From an uncultured Ruminococcus sp. (lineage in GTDB: Bacteria > Bacillota > Clostridia > Oscillospirales > Acutalibacteraceae), in NCBI GenBank assembly GCA_902767175.1, contig CACXGH010000005.1:1-5851 (forward strand): a DNA stretch of 5,851 bases. The letters run 5' to 3'. This document shows, one piece after another, positions 1 to 5,715 of this stretch. The first letter of the stretch is position 1. The number at the start of each line of letters is the position of its first letter. The notes beneath the pieces are model-generated. The model was not told where the DNA came from. It made no database searches and worked only from the letters and a program-made list of their open reading frames with translations. The position numbers and the translations under genes are program-made.

Positions 1-1
1 A

Positions 2-55
2 ATCTTCAACGGATTGTCTGCTAATGATTTGCTTAAACAATTAAATGTCGCTTAA
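2..55 (+). CDS. possible 3' end of an upstream gene, unidentified
   Basis: Reading frame 2 is open from the left edge to TAA at 53-55 and gives IFNGLSANDLLKQLNVA, which resembles an amphipathic C-terminal helix. It lies upstream of the tyrS promoter on the same strand, where a preceding gene would be expected to end. Against this, the stretch is only 17 codons long, and its codons (TTG, TTA, CAA) are ones the clear genes in this window use sparingly, since they favour CTT and CAG. No family can be assigned. This is a weak call based only on an open frame and plausible residue composition. Confidence 0.25.
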   Translation: MFNGLSANDLLKQLNVA

Positions 56-70
56 TTTCACTGACATTTT
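43..70 (+). terminator. weak AT-rich hairpin, possible terminator of the upstream gene
   Basis: AAATGTC (43-49) is complementary to GACATTT (63-69) across a 13-base loop. It is followed by an AT-rich tract beginning TTATATT. The stem is short and poor in GC, and its left arm would overlap the last codons of the possible upstream gene, whose stop lies in the loop. It could be a weak terminator or chance. Confidence 0.2.
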
Positions 71-111
71 ATATTGCAATTTAGAGGCTAAGTTTTCGCT
101 GAAAAATATCG

Positions 112-140
112 TTGACAAAACCGAAAAAACTGTATATACT
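112..140 (+). promoter_or_regulatory. sigma-A-type promoter for the tyrS T-box operon
   Basis: The -35 box is a perfect TTGACA (112-117) and the -10 box is TATACT (135-140), one base off consensus, with the preferred 17-base spacing. Transcription should start near 147, four bases before the base of T-box stem I. This is the strongest promoter-like sequence in the window and is the only good candidate to drive tyrS, nusB, the TsaD-like gene and glmM. Confidence 0.9.
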
Positions 141-146
141 ATGACT

Positions 147-408
147 ATATCGGCTGTGATAAGAAAAAGTAACAGAGAGAGCTGTCTTAAGAGAGGATAT
201 GGTCGGTGCGAATATCCGTCGGTGCTCTGCGAAATACATCTTTGAGCCGTCAGACCGAGAAAGCTCTTCAGCATAAGTCTGACCGTTTAGCACACGTTAC
301 AGTGCGAGGCTGTGTATGCAGCCCGTAAGGCTGTTGTCAAAGGCAACAGTAAATTGAGGTGGTACCGCGGTGAATTATCGCCCTCTGTAGACACAGGGGG
401 CGTTTTTT
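147..408 (+). promoter_or_regulatory. T-box riboswitch, tRNA-Tyr sensing
   Basis: This is a complete T-box leader that lets transcription continue when uncharged tRNA-Tyr binds. Stem I is closed by CGGCT (151-155) and AGCCG (245-249), with an inner helix 178-182/224-228 and an apical hairpin 195-200/212-217. The specifier loop carries GAAA followed by the Tyr codon TAC at 235-237. Stem II is 250-255/277-282, a further hairpin is 308-312/319-323, and stem III is 331-338/342-349. The T-box core lies at 356-370. The antiterminator forms from GAGG (356-359) with CCTC (382-385) and GCG (367-369) with CGC (379-381), leaving bulge TGGTACC (360-366). Its UGGU pairs with the ACCA end, including discriminator A73, expected for bacterial tRNA-Tyr. 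The specifier, bulge and downstream tyrS all agree. Confidence 0.97.
379..408 (+). terminator. T-box regulated Rho-independent terminator
   Basis: The 10-bp stem 379-388/393-402 has one G-U pair and a four-base loop, and is followed by six T (403-408). Its left arm contains the 379-385 bases also needed for the antiterminator, so the two structures exclude each other. This is the expected off-state: charged tRNA-Tyr leaves the terminator formed, while uncharged tRNA stabilises the antiterminator. Confidence 0.95.
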
Positions 409-454
409 GTCCCCAAATAGTATATTTTATTTTACACACGCAGACTGCGGAGTG

Positions 455-473
455 CAGGGAACCCCATTCCCTG
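455..473 (+). other. leader hairpin between T-box terminator and tyrS ribosome site
   Basis: CAGGGAA (455-461) pairs perfectly with TTCCCTG (467-473) around a five-base loop. It ends about ten bases before the tyrS ribosome site (AGAGAGG, 484-490). There is no T run, so it is not a terminator. It might protect the 5' end of a processed tyrS message or keep the ribosome site open, but no function is established. An 11-bp odd palindrome, CGCAGACTGCG (439-449), lies just upstream. Confidence 0.45.
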
Positions 474-498
474 AACGAAAGAAAGAGAGGACAAGAAT

Positions 499-1725
499 AT
501 GGGAGTATTTGAAGAACTGCAGGAGCGGGGACTTATCGCTCAGATGACAGACGAGCAGGAAATAAAGGAACTTGTAAACAGCGGAAAGGCCGTATTCTAC
601 ATCGGCTTTGATCCTACAGCAGACAGCCTTCATGTCGGTCATTTTATGGCACTCTGTCTTATGAAGAGACTGCAGATGGCAGGCAATAAGCCGATAGCTC
701 TTATCGGCGGCGGAACAGCTATGATAGGTGATCCGTCAGGCAAGACCGATATGAGAAAAATGATGACTCAGGAGACAATACAGCATAACTGTGAGTGCTT
801 TAAAAAGCAGATGAGCCGCTTTATTGACTTCTCAGAAGATAAGGCTATAATGGTAAATAACGCAGATTGGCTGCTTAAGCTTAATTACATAGAGCTTCTC
901 AGGGAAGTCGGAGCCTGCTTCAGCGTTAACCGTATGCTTACAGCAGAGTGCTACAAGCAGCGCATGGAGAGAGGACTCAGCTTTCTTGAATTCAACTACA
1001 TGATAATGCAGAGCTACGACTTCCTTTCACTTTTCCAGCGCTTCGGCTGTAATCTCCAATTCGGCGGAGATGACCAGTGGAGCAATATGCTCGGCGGAAC
1101 TGAGCTTATCAGAAGAAAGCTCGGCAAGGATGCATATGCGATGACGATAAATCTTCTCCTTAATTCTGAGGGAAAGAAAATGGGTAAGACCGAAAAGGGT
1201 GCAGTATGGCTTGATCCTGAAAAGACTTCTCCGTTCGATTTCTTCCAATATTGGAGAAATGTCGCAGACAGCGATGTTGTCAAGTGCCTGAAAATGCTTA
1301 CCTTCGTTCCTATGGAGGAGATCAGAAAGTATGAAAAGCTTGAGGGCAGTGAGCTTAACGCAGCCAAAGAGCTTCTTGCATTCGAGCTTACAAAACTTGT
1401 CCATGGCGATGAAGAGGCACAGAAGGCACTCGAGGGTGCAAGAGCACTCTTCTCAAATAAGGCGGATACTGATAATATGCCTTCGACAGAGCTTGACGAG
1501 TCTGTATTCACGGACGGAAAAATATCGCTTATTGACCTTCTGTTCATAACAAAGCTTGCTCCGTCAAAGGGAGAAGCAAGGAGACTTATCCAGCAGGGCG
1601 GTATTTCTGTCAACGATGAAAAGCAGACGGATATTAAAGCCGAGCTGAGCGCAGCGGATTTTGAAAAGGGCTTTGCGGTAATCAAGAAGGGCAAGAAGAT
1701 ATTCCATAAGGCTATACTTAAATAA
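499..1725 (+). CDS. tyrS: tyrosyl-tRNA synthetase (TyrRS)
   Basis: This cytoplasmic class I aminoacyl-tRNA synthetase activates tyrosine with ATP and charges tRNA-Tyr. At 408 residues it has the usual bacterial length. The Rossmann domain shows GFDPTADSLHVGH (36-48), containing the HIGH-type motif HVGH, and then GGGTAMIGDPSGKT. The tyrosine pocket region has YMIMQSYDF (167-175) and GGDDQW (189-194). The class I signature loop is KMGKT (227-231), the glycine-containing form of KMSKS that is normal in TyrRS. The C-terminal part, about 340-405, is an S4 RNA-binding domain (LAPSKGEARRLIQQGGISVN). The start is fixed by AGAGAGG at 484-490, eight bases before ATG. The T-box upstream with a Tyr specifier independently confirms the assignment. 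It is the first gene of the likely operon, with nusB 21 bp downstream. Confidence 0.98.
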   Translation: MGVFEELQERGLIAQMTDEQEIKELVNSGKAVFYIGFDPTADSLHVGHFMALCLMKRLQMAGNKPIALIGGGTAMIGDPSGKTDMRKMMTQETIQHNCECFKKQMSRFIDFSEDKAIMVNNADWLLKLNYIELLREVGACFSVNRMLTAECYKQRMERGLSFLEFNYMIMQSYDFLSLFQRFGCNLQFGGDDQWSNMLGGTELIRRKLGKDAYAMTINLLLNSEGKKMGKTEKGAVWLDPEKTSPFDFFQYWRNVADSDVVKCLKMLTFVPMEEIRKYEKLEGSELNAAKELLAFELTKLVHGDEEAQKALEGARALFSNKADTDNMPSTELDESVFTDGKISLIDLLFITKLAPSKGEARRLIQQGGISVNDEKQTDIKAELSAADFEKGFAVIKKGKKIFHKAILK

Positions 1726-1746
1726 TAAAACAGGGAGAGTTGAGAC

Positions 1747-2190
1747 ATGGCTAATACCGGCAGCAGTGAGAACAAGCCCCTCTCAAGGAGAGAGGAAAGA
1801 CAGCAGGCGCTTGGTTTTGTATTTGAGCGTCTTTTCCGTGACGATACAGCCGAAGATGTCTTTGAAGATGCCCTTGATGCCCGTGATACACAGGTCAGTG
1901 ACTATGTCCGTACTGTTGTAAGCGGTGTAGAGGATCATCTTGAGGAGATAGATGCCCGTATAGAACCGGAGCTGAGGGGCTGGAAGAAAAACAGAATATC
2001 AAAGATATCGCTTACTGTTCTGCGTATAGCGGTATTTGAAATGCTTTACATCAAAAACATTCCTGTAAGCGTATCTATAAACGAAGCGGTAGAGCTTGCG
2101 AAGAACTATGCTTCTCCCGAGGACGCTTCATATGTTAACGGTGTTCTCGGCTCTGTTGCAAAAGACATAAAGAAAAGCGGTGAGGGCTGA
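1747..2190 (+). CDS. nusB: transcription antitermination protein NusB
   Basis: NusB is a small all-helical RNA-binding protein. With NusE (ribosomal protein S10) it binds boxA in rRNA leaders and supports antitermination and processing of rRNA transcripts. The 147 residues match the family length. The N-terminal helix begins with the usual basic pattern RREERQQAL (14-22). The conserved C-terminal half runs from ISKISLTVLRIAVFEMLY (84 onwards) through SINEAVELAKNY to SYVNGVLG (128-135). A GGGAGAG ribosome site (1733-1739) sits seven bases before ATG. The TGA stop shares its A with the next gene's ATG, which points to translational coupling. No promoter is evident in the 21-bp gap after tyrS, so expression probably depends on the T-box transcript. 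In many Clostridia nusB lies with asp23 or xseA, which are not seen here. Confidence 0.95.
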   Translation: MANTGSSENKPLSRREERQQALGFVFERLFRDDTAEDVFEDALDARDTQVSDYVRTVVSGVEDHLEEIDARIEPELRGWKKNRISKISLTVLRIAVFEMLYIKNIPVSVSINEAVELAKNYASPEDASYVNGVLGSVAKDIKKSGEG

Positions 2191-3149
2191 TGCCGTGCTT
2201 TCTCGGAATAGATACAAGCAATTATACTACTTCTGCCGCAGTTTATGATACACAGCTCGGAATGAAGCAGGTGAAAAAGCTTCTTCCCGTAAAAAGCGGT
2301 GAATGCGGACTGCGTCAGAGTGATGCAGTGTTTCACCATACAAGACAGCTCCCCGATATTCTCGAGGAGCTTCTTGACGGCTTTGACGGAAAAATAACCG
2401 CAATAGGTGTTTCGTCAAAACCCCGTGATGCCGAAGGCTCATATATGCCGTGCTTTACAGTCGGACTTTCTGCTGCAAGAGCTATAGCGGCAGCCATGAA
2501 GCTGCCGCTATACACATTTTCTCATCAGAGCGGCCATATCGCTGCGGCTGCATTTTCAGCAGGCTGTACGGAACTTTTTAACAGCAGGTTCCTTGCATTC
2601 CATGTTTCCGGAGGAACTACCGAAGCGGTTATTGTATCTCCGGACGAAAAAAAGCTGTTCAAGGCTGATATAGCAGCAAAAACACTCGACCTTAATGCTG
2701 GTCAGCTTATCGACAGAGTAGGCGTAATGCTCGGACTTGATTTCCCGTGCGGAATACAGCTTGAAAAGTTTGCTGTGTCTTATTCCGGCAGGGTTAAGGG
2801 CAGAGCAACACTCAAAGGCTGCGACTGCTGCTTGTCGGGAATTGAGAATATCTGCAGAAATGCTTTTGACAGAGGAGCATCAAAGGAAGAAACGGCAGCT
2901 CTCTGCCTTGCCTGCGTTGAAAAAACTCTGTCGGATATGTGTACTGCCCTTTTAAATAAGCTTGGAGATATGCCTGTTCTTTTTGCAGGCGGAGTGATGT
3001 CTGATAAGCTGATACGGGACAGTCTTTCAAAGAAATTCAATGCGTATTTTGCCGAGCCTGTATTTTCTGCCGATAATGCGGCAGGAACTGCATTTTTATG
3101 CTCGGCTGTTCATAGTGTTAATAGTGCATTTTCTGATAAAAAACTGTAG
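2190..3149 (+). CDS. TsaD/Kae1-like (M22 glycoprotease-type) paralog, function unknown
   Basis: This 319-residue protein has the ASKHA fold of TsaD/Kae1 but differs from the tRNA t6A enzyme. Matches to TsaD are the opening strand FLGIDTSNYTTSAAVYD, the metal-site HxxxH (H112-Q-S-G-H116), SGG at 140-142, LGLDFPCG, AGGVMS (266-271) and the Asp of SADNAAG (D295). Differences are that the SGGHT histidine is threonine (SGGTTE, 140-145), the DDAAGEAFD-type segment reads DLNAGQLID, and the GPGL phosphate loop is replaced by KPRDAEGSYMP (77-87). From memory, a TsaD-like family with this SYMP motif sits beside nusB in Clostridia and is annotated peptidase M22, with no proven role. I infer that it is not the genome's t6A synthase and that a standard tsaD lies elsewhere. 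It starts inside the nusB stop codon. The alternative is a diverged but active TsaD. Confidence 0.82.
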   Translation: MPCFLGIDTSNYTTSAAVYDTQLGMKQVKKLLPVKSGECGLRQSDAVFHHTRQLPDILEELLDGFDGKITAIGVSSKPRDAEGSYMPCFTVGLSAARAIAAAMKLPLYTFSHQSGHIAAAAFSAGCTELFNSRFLAFHVSGGTTEAVIVSPDEKKLFKADIAAKTLDLNAGQLIDRVGVMLGLDFPCGIQLEKFAVSYSGRVKGRATLKGCDCCLSGIENICRNAFDRGASKEETAALCLACVEKTLSDMCTALLNKLGDMPVLFAGGVMSDKLIRDSLSKKFNAYFAEPVFSADNAAGTAFLCSAVHSVNSAFSDKKL

Positions 3150-3164
3150 TAAAGGAGAATTGAA

Positions 3165-4526
3165 ATGGGAAGATTATTCGGAACAGACGGTGCCAGAGGC
3201 GTGGCAAATACAGAACTTACCTGTGAGCTTGCTATGAATATAGGCAGGGCGGCAGCTATGGTGCTTACGGATAACCGCAGCGGTGAGCATCCGAAAATAC
3301 TTATCGGCAAGGATACACGCCGTTCATCTTATATGCTCGAGGGAGCGCTTATTGCAGGCTTATGCTCTGTCGGGGCAGATGTTGTACTGCTTGGCGCTTT
3401 GCCAACGCCTGCAGTTGCATTTCTTATCAAGGAATACAATGCCGATGCAGGTATAATGATTTCAGCGTCTCATAATCCATTTGAATATAACGGTATCAAG
3501 ATTTTCTCGAGTGACGGCTATAAGCTTCCCGATGCACTTGAGGAGGAGATAGAGTCCATAGTTATTGACCATTCAAAGCCGTATTATGCCCCCACAGGTG
3601 ACGGTCTCGGCAGAGTCAGCCGTGCGGTTAATGCCCGTGAGGATTATATACAGCATATTATAGGTACAGTGCCTTATCGTCTTGACGGTATGAAGATAGC
3701 TATTGACTGTTCAAACGGCTCTGCATCAAGTACAGCCGAACAGCTCTTTACAAGACTCGGTGCTGAATGCTCCATGCTCTATAACGAGCCTGACGGTGTG
3801 AATATTAATAAGGACTGCGGCTCGACTCATCTTGAAAATCTTCAGAAATATGTTGTAGAAAACGGTCTGCAGGCTGGTGTTGCCTTTGACGGTGATGCAG
3901 ACAGATGCCTCGCAGTTGATGAAAAGGGCAATGTTATAGACGGTGACTTCATCATGGCTATCTGCGCCCTTGACCTTGCTTCGCGCAGTAAGCTCAGCAA
4001 GAATACTGCTGTCGGAACGGTTATGTCCAATATGGGATTCAGCCGCTTCTGCAGTGACAATAAACTTAAATTCGTATCTACCGATGTCGGAGACAGATAT
4101 GTCCTTGAAACAATGCTCCGTGAAGGATATAACTTCGGCGGTGAACAGTCAGGTCATGTAATCTTCCTTGACTACTCTACAACGGGAGACGGTCAGCTTA
4201 CTGCGGCTCAGCTGCTCAGCCTTGTAAACAGAAGAAGAGCACAGCTTTCAAGTATTGCAACACTTATGACACGATATCCTCAGGTGCTTATCAATGTAAG
4301 AGTTACAAACGAGGGCAAACTGCATTTCTTTACAAATCAGGCGGTAAAAAACAAGATAGAAGAGGTCAAAAAGGAGCTTGGCGAGGACGGAAGAATACTT
4401 GTACGTCTTTCAGGTACAGAGCCTCTTGTCAGAGTAATGCTTGAAGGTCTTGATAAAGAAAAAATAAGCAGACTTGCTAACGAAACAGCCGACCTTATCC
4501 GTGAAGAGATTGGTGCGGATTCGTGA
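3165..4526 (+). CDS. glmM: phosphoglucosamine mutase GlmM
   Basis: GlmM converts glucosamine-6-phosphate to glucosamine-1-phosphate in the cytoplasm, supplying GlmU for UDP-GlcNAc and hence peptidoglycan and wall polymers. The 453 residues match the family and span the four alpha-D-phosphohexomutase domains. The N-terminus is the typical GRLFGTDGARGVAN. The catalytic serine loop is ISASHNP with Ser102, the same number as in E. coli GlmM. The magnesium loop is DGDADR (242-247), the sugar-binding loop is GGEQSGH (325-331), and the phosphate-binding loop is RLSGTEP (414-420). The start follows a strong AAAGGAG (3151-3157) at seven bases. It lies only 15 bp after the TsaD-like gene and probably ends the operon. 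No clear terminator follows its TGA, so some read-through into the next gene is possible. Confidence 0.97.
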   Translation: MGRLFGTDGARGVANTELTCELAMNIGRAAAMVLTDNRSGEHPKILIGKDTRRSSYMLEGALIAGLCSVGADVVLLGALPTPAVAFLIKEYNADAGIMISASHNPFEYNGIKIFSSDGYKLPDALEEEIESIVIDHSKPYYAPTGDGLGRVSRAVNAREDYIQHIIGTVPYRLDGMKIAIDCSNGSASSTAEQLFTRLGAECSMLYNEPDGVNINKDCGSTHLENLQKYVVENGLQAGVAFDGDADRCLAVDEKGNVIDGDFIMAICALDLASRSKLSKNTAVGTVMSNMGFSRFCSDNKLKFVSTDVGDRYVLETMLREGYNFGGEQSGHVIFLDYSTTGDGQLTAAQLLSLVNRRRAQLSSIATLMTRYPQVLINVRVTNEGKLHFFTNQAVKNKIEEVKKELGEDGRILVRLSGTEPLVRVMLEGLDKEKISRLANETADLIREEIGADS

Positions 4527-4579
4527 AACTGCATAAAAAGACTGTAAAAAATCATGAATAAATCTCTTCAAAAATTCTG

Positions 4580-4607
4580 CTTTGTTTTTATCGGAATGTG
4601 ATATAAT
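4580..4607 (+). promoter_or_regulatory. extended -10 promoter for the glycosyltransferase-like gene
   Basis: TATAAT (4602-4607) is a perfect -10 hexamer preceded by TGA (4599-4601), giving the extended TGn form. The -35 region is poor: CTTTGT at 4580-4585 with 16-base spacing is the best candidate. Extended -10 promoters tolerate a weak -35. The predicted start is near 4614, leaving a leader of about 23 bases with the AGGGAG ribosome site. The promoter separates this gene from the tyrS-glmM operon. Confidence 0.7.
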
Positions 4608-4636
4608 GTGTATATACGGGAAAAGGGAGCATTGCT

Positions 4637-5587
4637 ATGGGAATTGTAGATTTGTCTGTTATCATACCTTCAAAAAATAACGGCCGTCACATTACTGATA
4701 TAATAAAGAGACTTTCCGATGAGCTTAAGGAAATTGAGGTGGAATTTATTGTTATTGATATGAATTCTACCGACAGCAGCGTTATCCGTGTGCTTGAGGA
4801 AATAAAAAGACACGATTTAAGGGGCTGTGTGATACAGAGCGGAGGAAGTACGATAAGCTCCGCACTCAACACAGGAATTTATAAGTCTGACGGTAAGTAT
4901 ATCACATTTGTTTACCCGAGCAGACAGTATCAGAACTATTTTGCCGATTACCTAAGAACGGCAGATGAACACGCTGCGGACTTTGTATTTGCACTTACCT
5001 CGCAGACGGGAAATGTCGGCAGCGCAGGCATAAAAAAGACTGTATCTGACAGAATAGATCCTGTGAAGCTTATGGAACAGCTGATACATTCCCGTGTATA
5101 TTTTGATTTTACGGCAGTTATGCTGAAACGGGAATATCTTCTTCGCAATCATATAAAGTTCTATGAGGAATGCAGCTTCGGATATGTTGAGCCATTCATC
5201 TATAATGTACTTCTTTATGACCCGCAGATAGCCTGTGCGGATACAAAGCTTGAACGCTGTGCCGAGGGTATAGCCGTAAAGGACAACACTACAGAGAATA
5301 TCAACTGCTATGAGCGGATTGATGCAATGCTCAGGGTATATGAGAATATGAAGCTGCAGAGAAAAGATAATCTTGCACTTACAGAGCTTTTTGAAGGACA
5401 GAAACTCCCGTCTGTTGTAATGGCAGTGGTGGATATCCTGCTGAAACAGGGGTTTTCATATTCGACAATCAAGAAATCCCTTAAACAGAAGGGCTACAGC
5501 GATTATCTCAGACCTACAGGCAGGACATCTTCCGAACTGAGAAGAAAGCTTTTGCAGTGGAAGTTCATGCCGTGGACATATAAATAA
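4637..5587 (+). CDS. GT-A-fold glycosyltransferase family 2-like protein, DXD site degenerate
   Basis: The 316-residue protein begins as a family 2 glycosyltransferase: LSVIIPSKNNGRHI (6-19), then EFIVIDMNSTDSS (36-48) with the nucleotide-binding Asp pair D41 and D46, then ALNTGIYKSDGKYITF. Active enzymes have an acidic DXD/DD site directly after that strand. Here it reads VYPSRQY (92-98) with no acidic residue. A later segment, about 150-180 (FDFTAVMLKREYLLRNHIKFYEE), resembles the usual block in which a family 2 enzyme contains its acceptor-side residues. No membrane span or signal peptide is seen. The C-terminal 40 residues are basic (KKSLKQKGYSDYLRP, RRKLLQWKF). A ribosome site, AGGGAG (4624-4629), is seven bases before ATG. 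It has its own promoter and terminator. Substrate and activity are unknown, and it may be a non-catalytic or metal-independent member. Confidence 0.8.
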   Translation: MGIVDLSVIIPSKNNGRHITDIIKRLSDELKEIEVEFIVIDMNSTDSSVIRVLEEIKRHDLRGCVIQSGGSTISSALNTGIYKSDGKYITFVYPSRQYQNYFADYLRTADEHAADFVFALTSQTGNVGSAGIKKTVSDRIDPVKLMEQLIHSRVYFDFTAVMLKREYLLRNHIKFYEECSFGYVEPFIYNVLLYDPQIACADTKLERCAEGIAVKDNTTENINCYERIDAMLRVYENMKLQRKDNLALTELFEGQKLPSVVMAVVDILLKQGFSYSTIKKSLKQKGYSDYLRPTGRTSSELRRKLLQWKFMPWTYK

Positions 5588-5596
5588 GCAAGTCAG

Positions 5597-5631
5597 ATGT
5601 ACTGCCGACAAAGTGAGGCAGTACATTTTTT
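5597..5631 (+). terminator. Rho-independent terminator after the glycosyltransferase-like gene
   Basis: ATGTACTGCC (5597-5606) and GGCAGTACAT (5617-5626) form a perfect 10-bp stem with a ten-base loop, followed by a six-T run (5626-5631). It begins ten bases after the TAA stop. The minus strand lacks a matching U tract after the stem, so it should act only on rightward transcription. Confidence 0.93.
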
Positions 5632-5715
5632 GTTGTGAATCCCTCTATTATACGGTTGTGAAATCTTTTTTATAGTGTCGTAAATGAGAAATGTATGTAC
5701 TGTTTAATGACAGTC
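5632..5715. other. AT-rich intergenic stretch without a recognisable gene
   Basis: No open frame with a ribosome site is found on either strand. Two copies of GTTGTGAA (5632-5639 and 5655-5662) lie 23 bases apart, and ACTGT (5699-5703) faces ACAGT (5710-5714). The minus strand has a TATAAT at 5652-5647 but no acceptable -35. None of these is enough to call a site. Confidence 0.5.

Noticed and set aside
45..245. 66-codon open frame on the plus strand across the leader
   Set aside because: It overlaps the promoter and T-box stem I, has no ribosome site and shows no protein-like pattern.
1177..1191. KMGKT in TyrRS as a damaged KMSKS motif
   Set aside because: Glycine at this position is normal in bacterial TyrRS, as in the KFGKT form, so the enzyme appears intact.
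1014..1775. 253-codon open frame on the minus strand opposite tyrS and the start of nusB
   Set aside because: It is Ser/Leu-rich, has no family resemblance, and is fully explained as the antisense of the tyrS coding sequence.
4527..4601. Terminator after glmM
   Set aside because: The spacer is AT-rich with T runs, but no GC-containing inverted repeat precedes them.
5632..5662. GTTGTGAA direct repeats 23 bases apart as an operator
   Set aside because: The 8-base repeat lies between a terminator and a gene-free stretch with no adjoining promoter of quality, so chance cannot be excluded.
5647..5675. Leftward promoter with TATAAT at 5652-5647
   Set aside because: No -35 resembling TTGACA is found at 16-18 bases, and it would transcribe only antisense to the glycosyltransferase-like gene.
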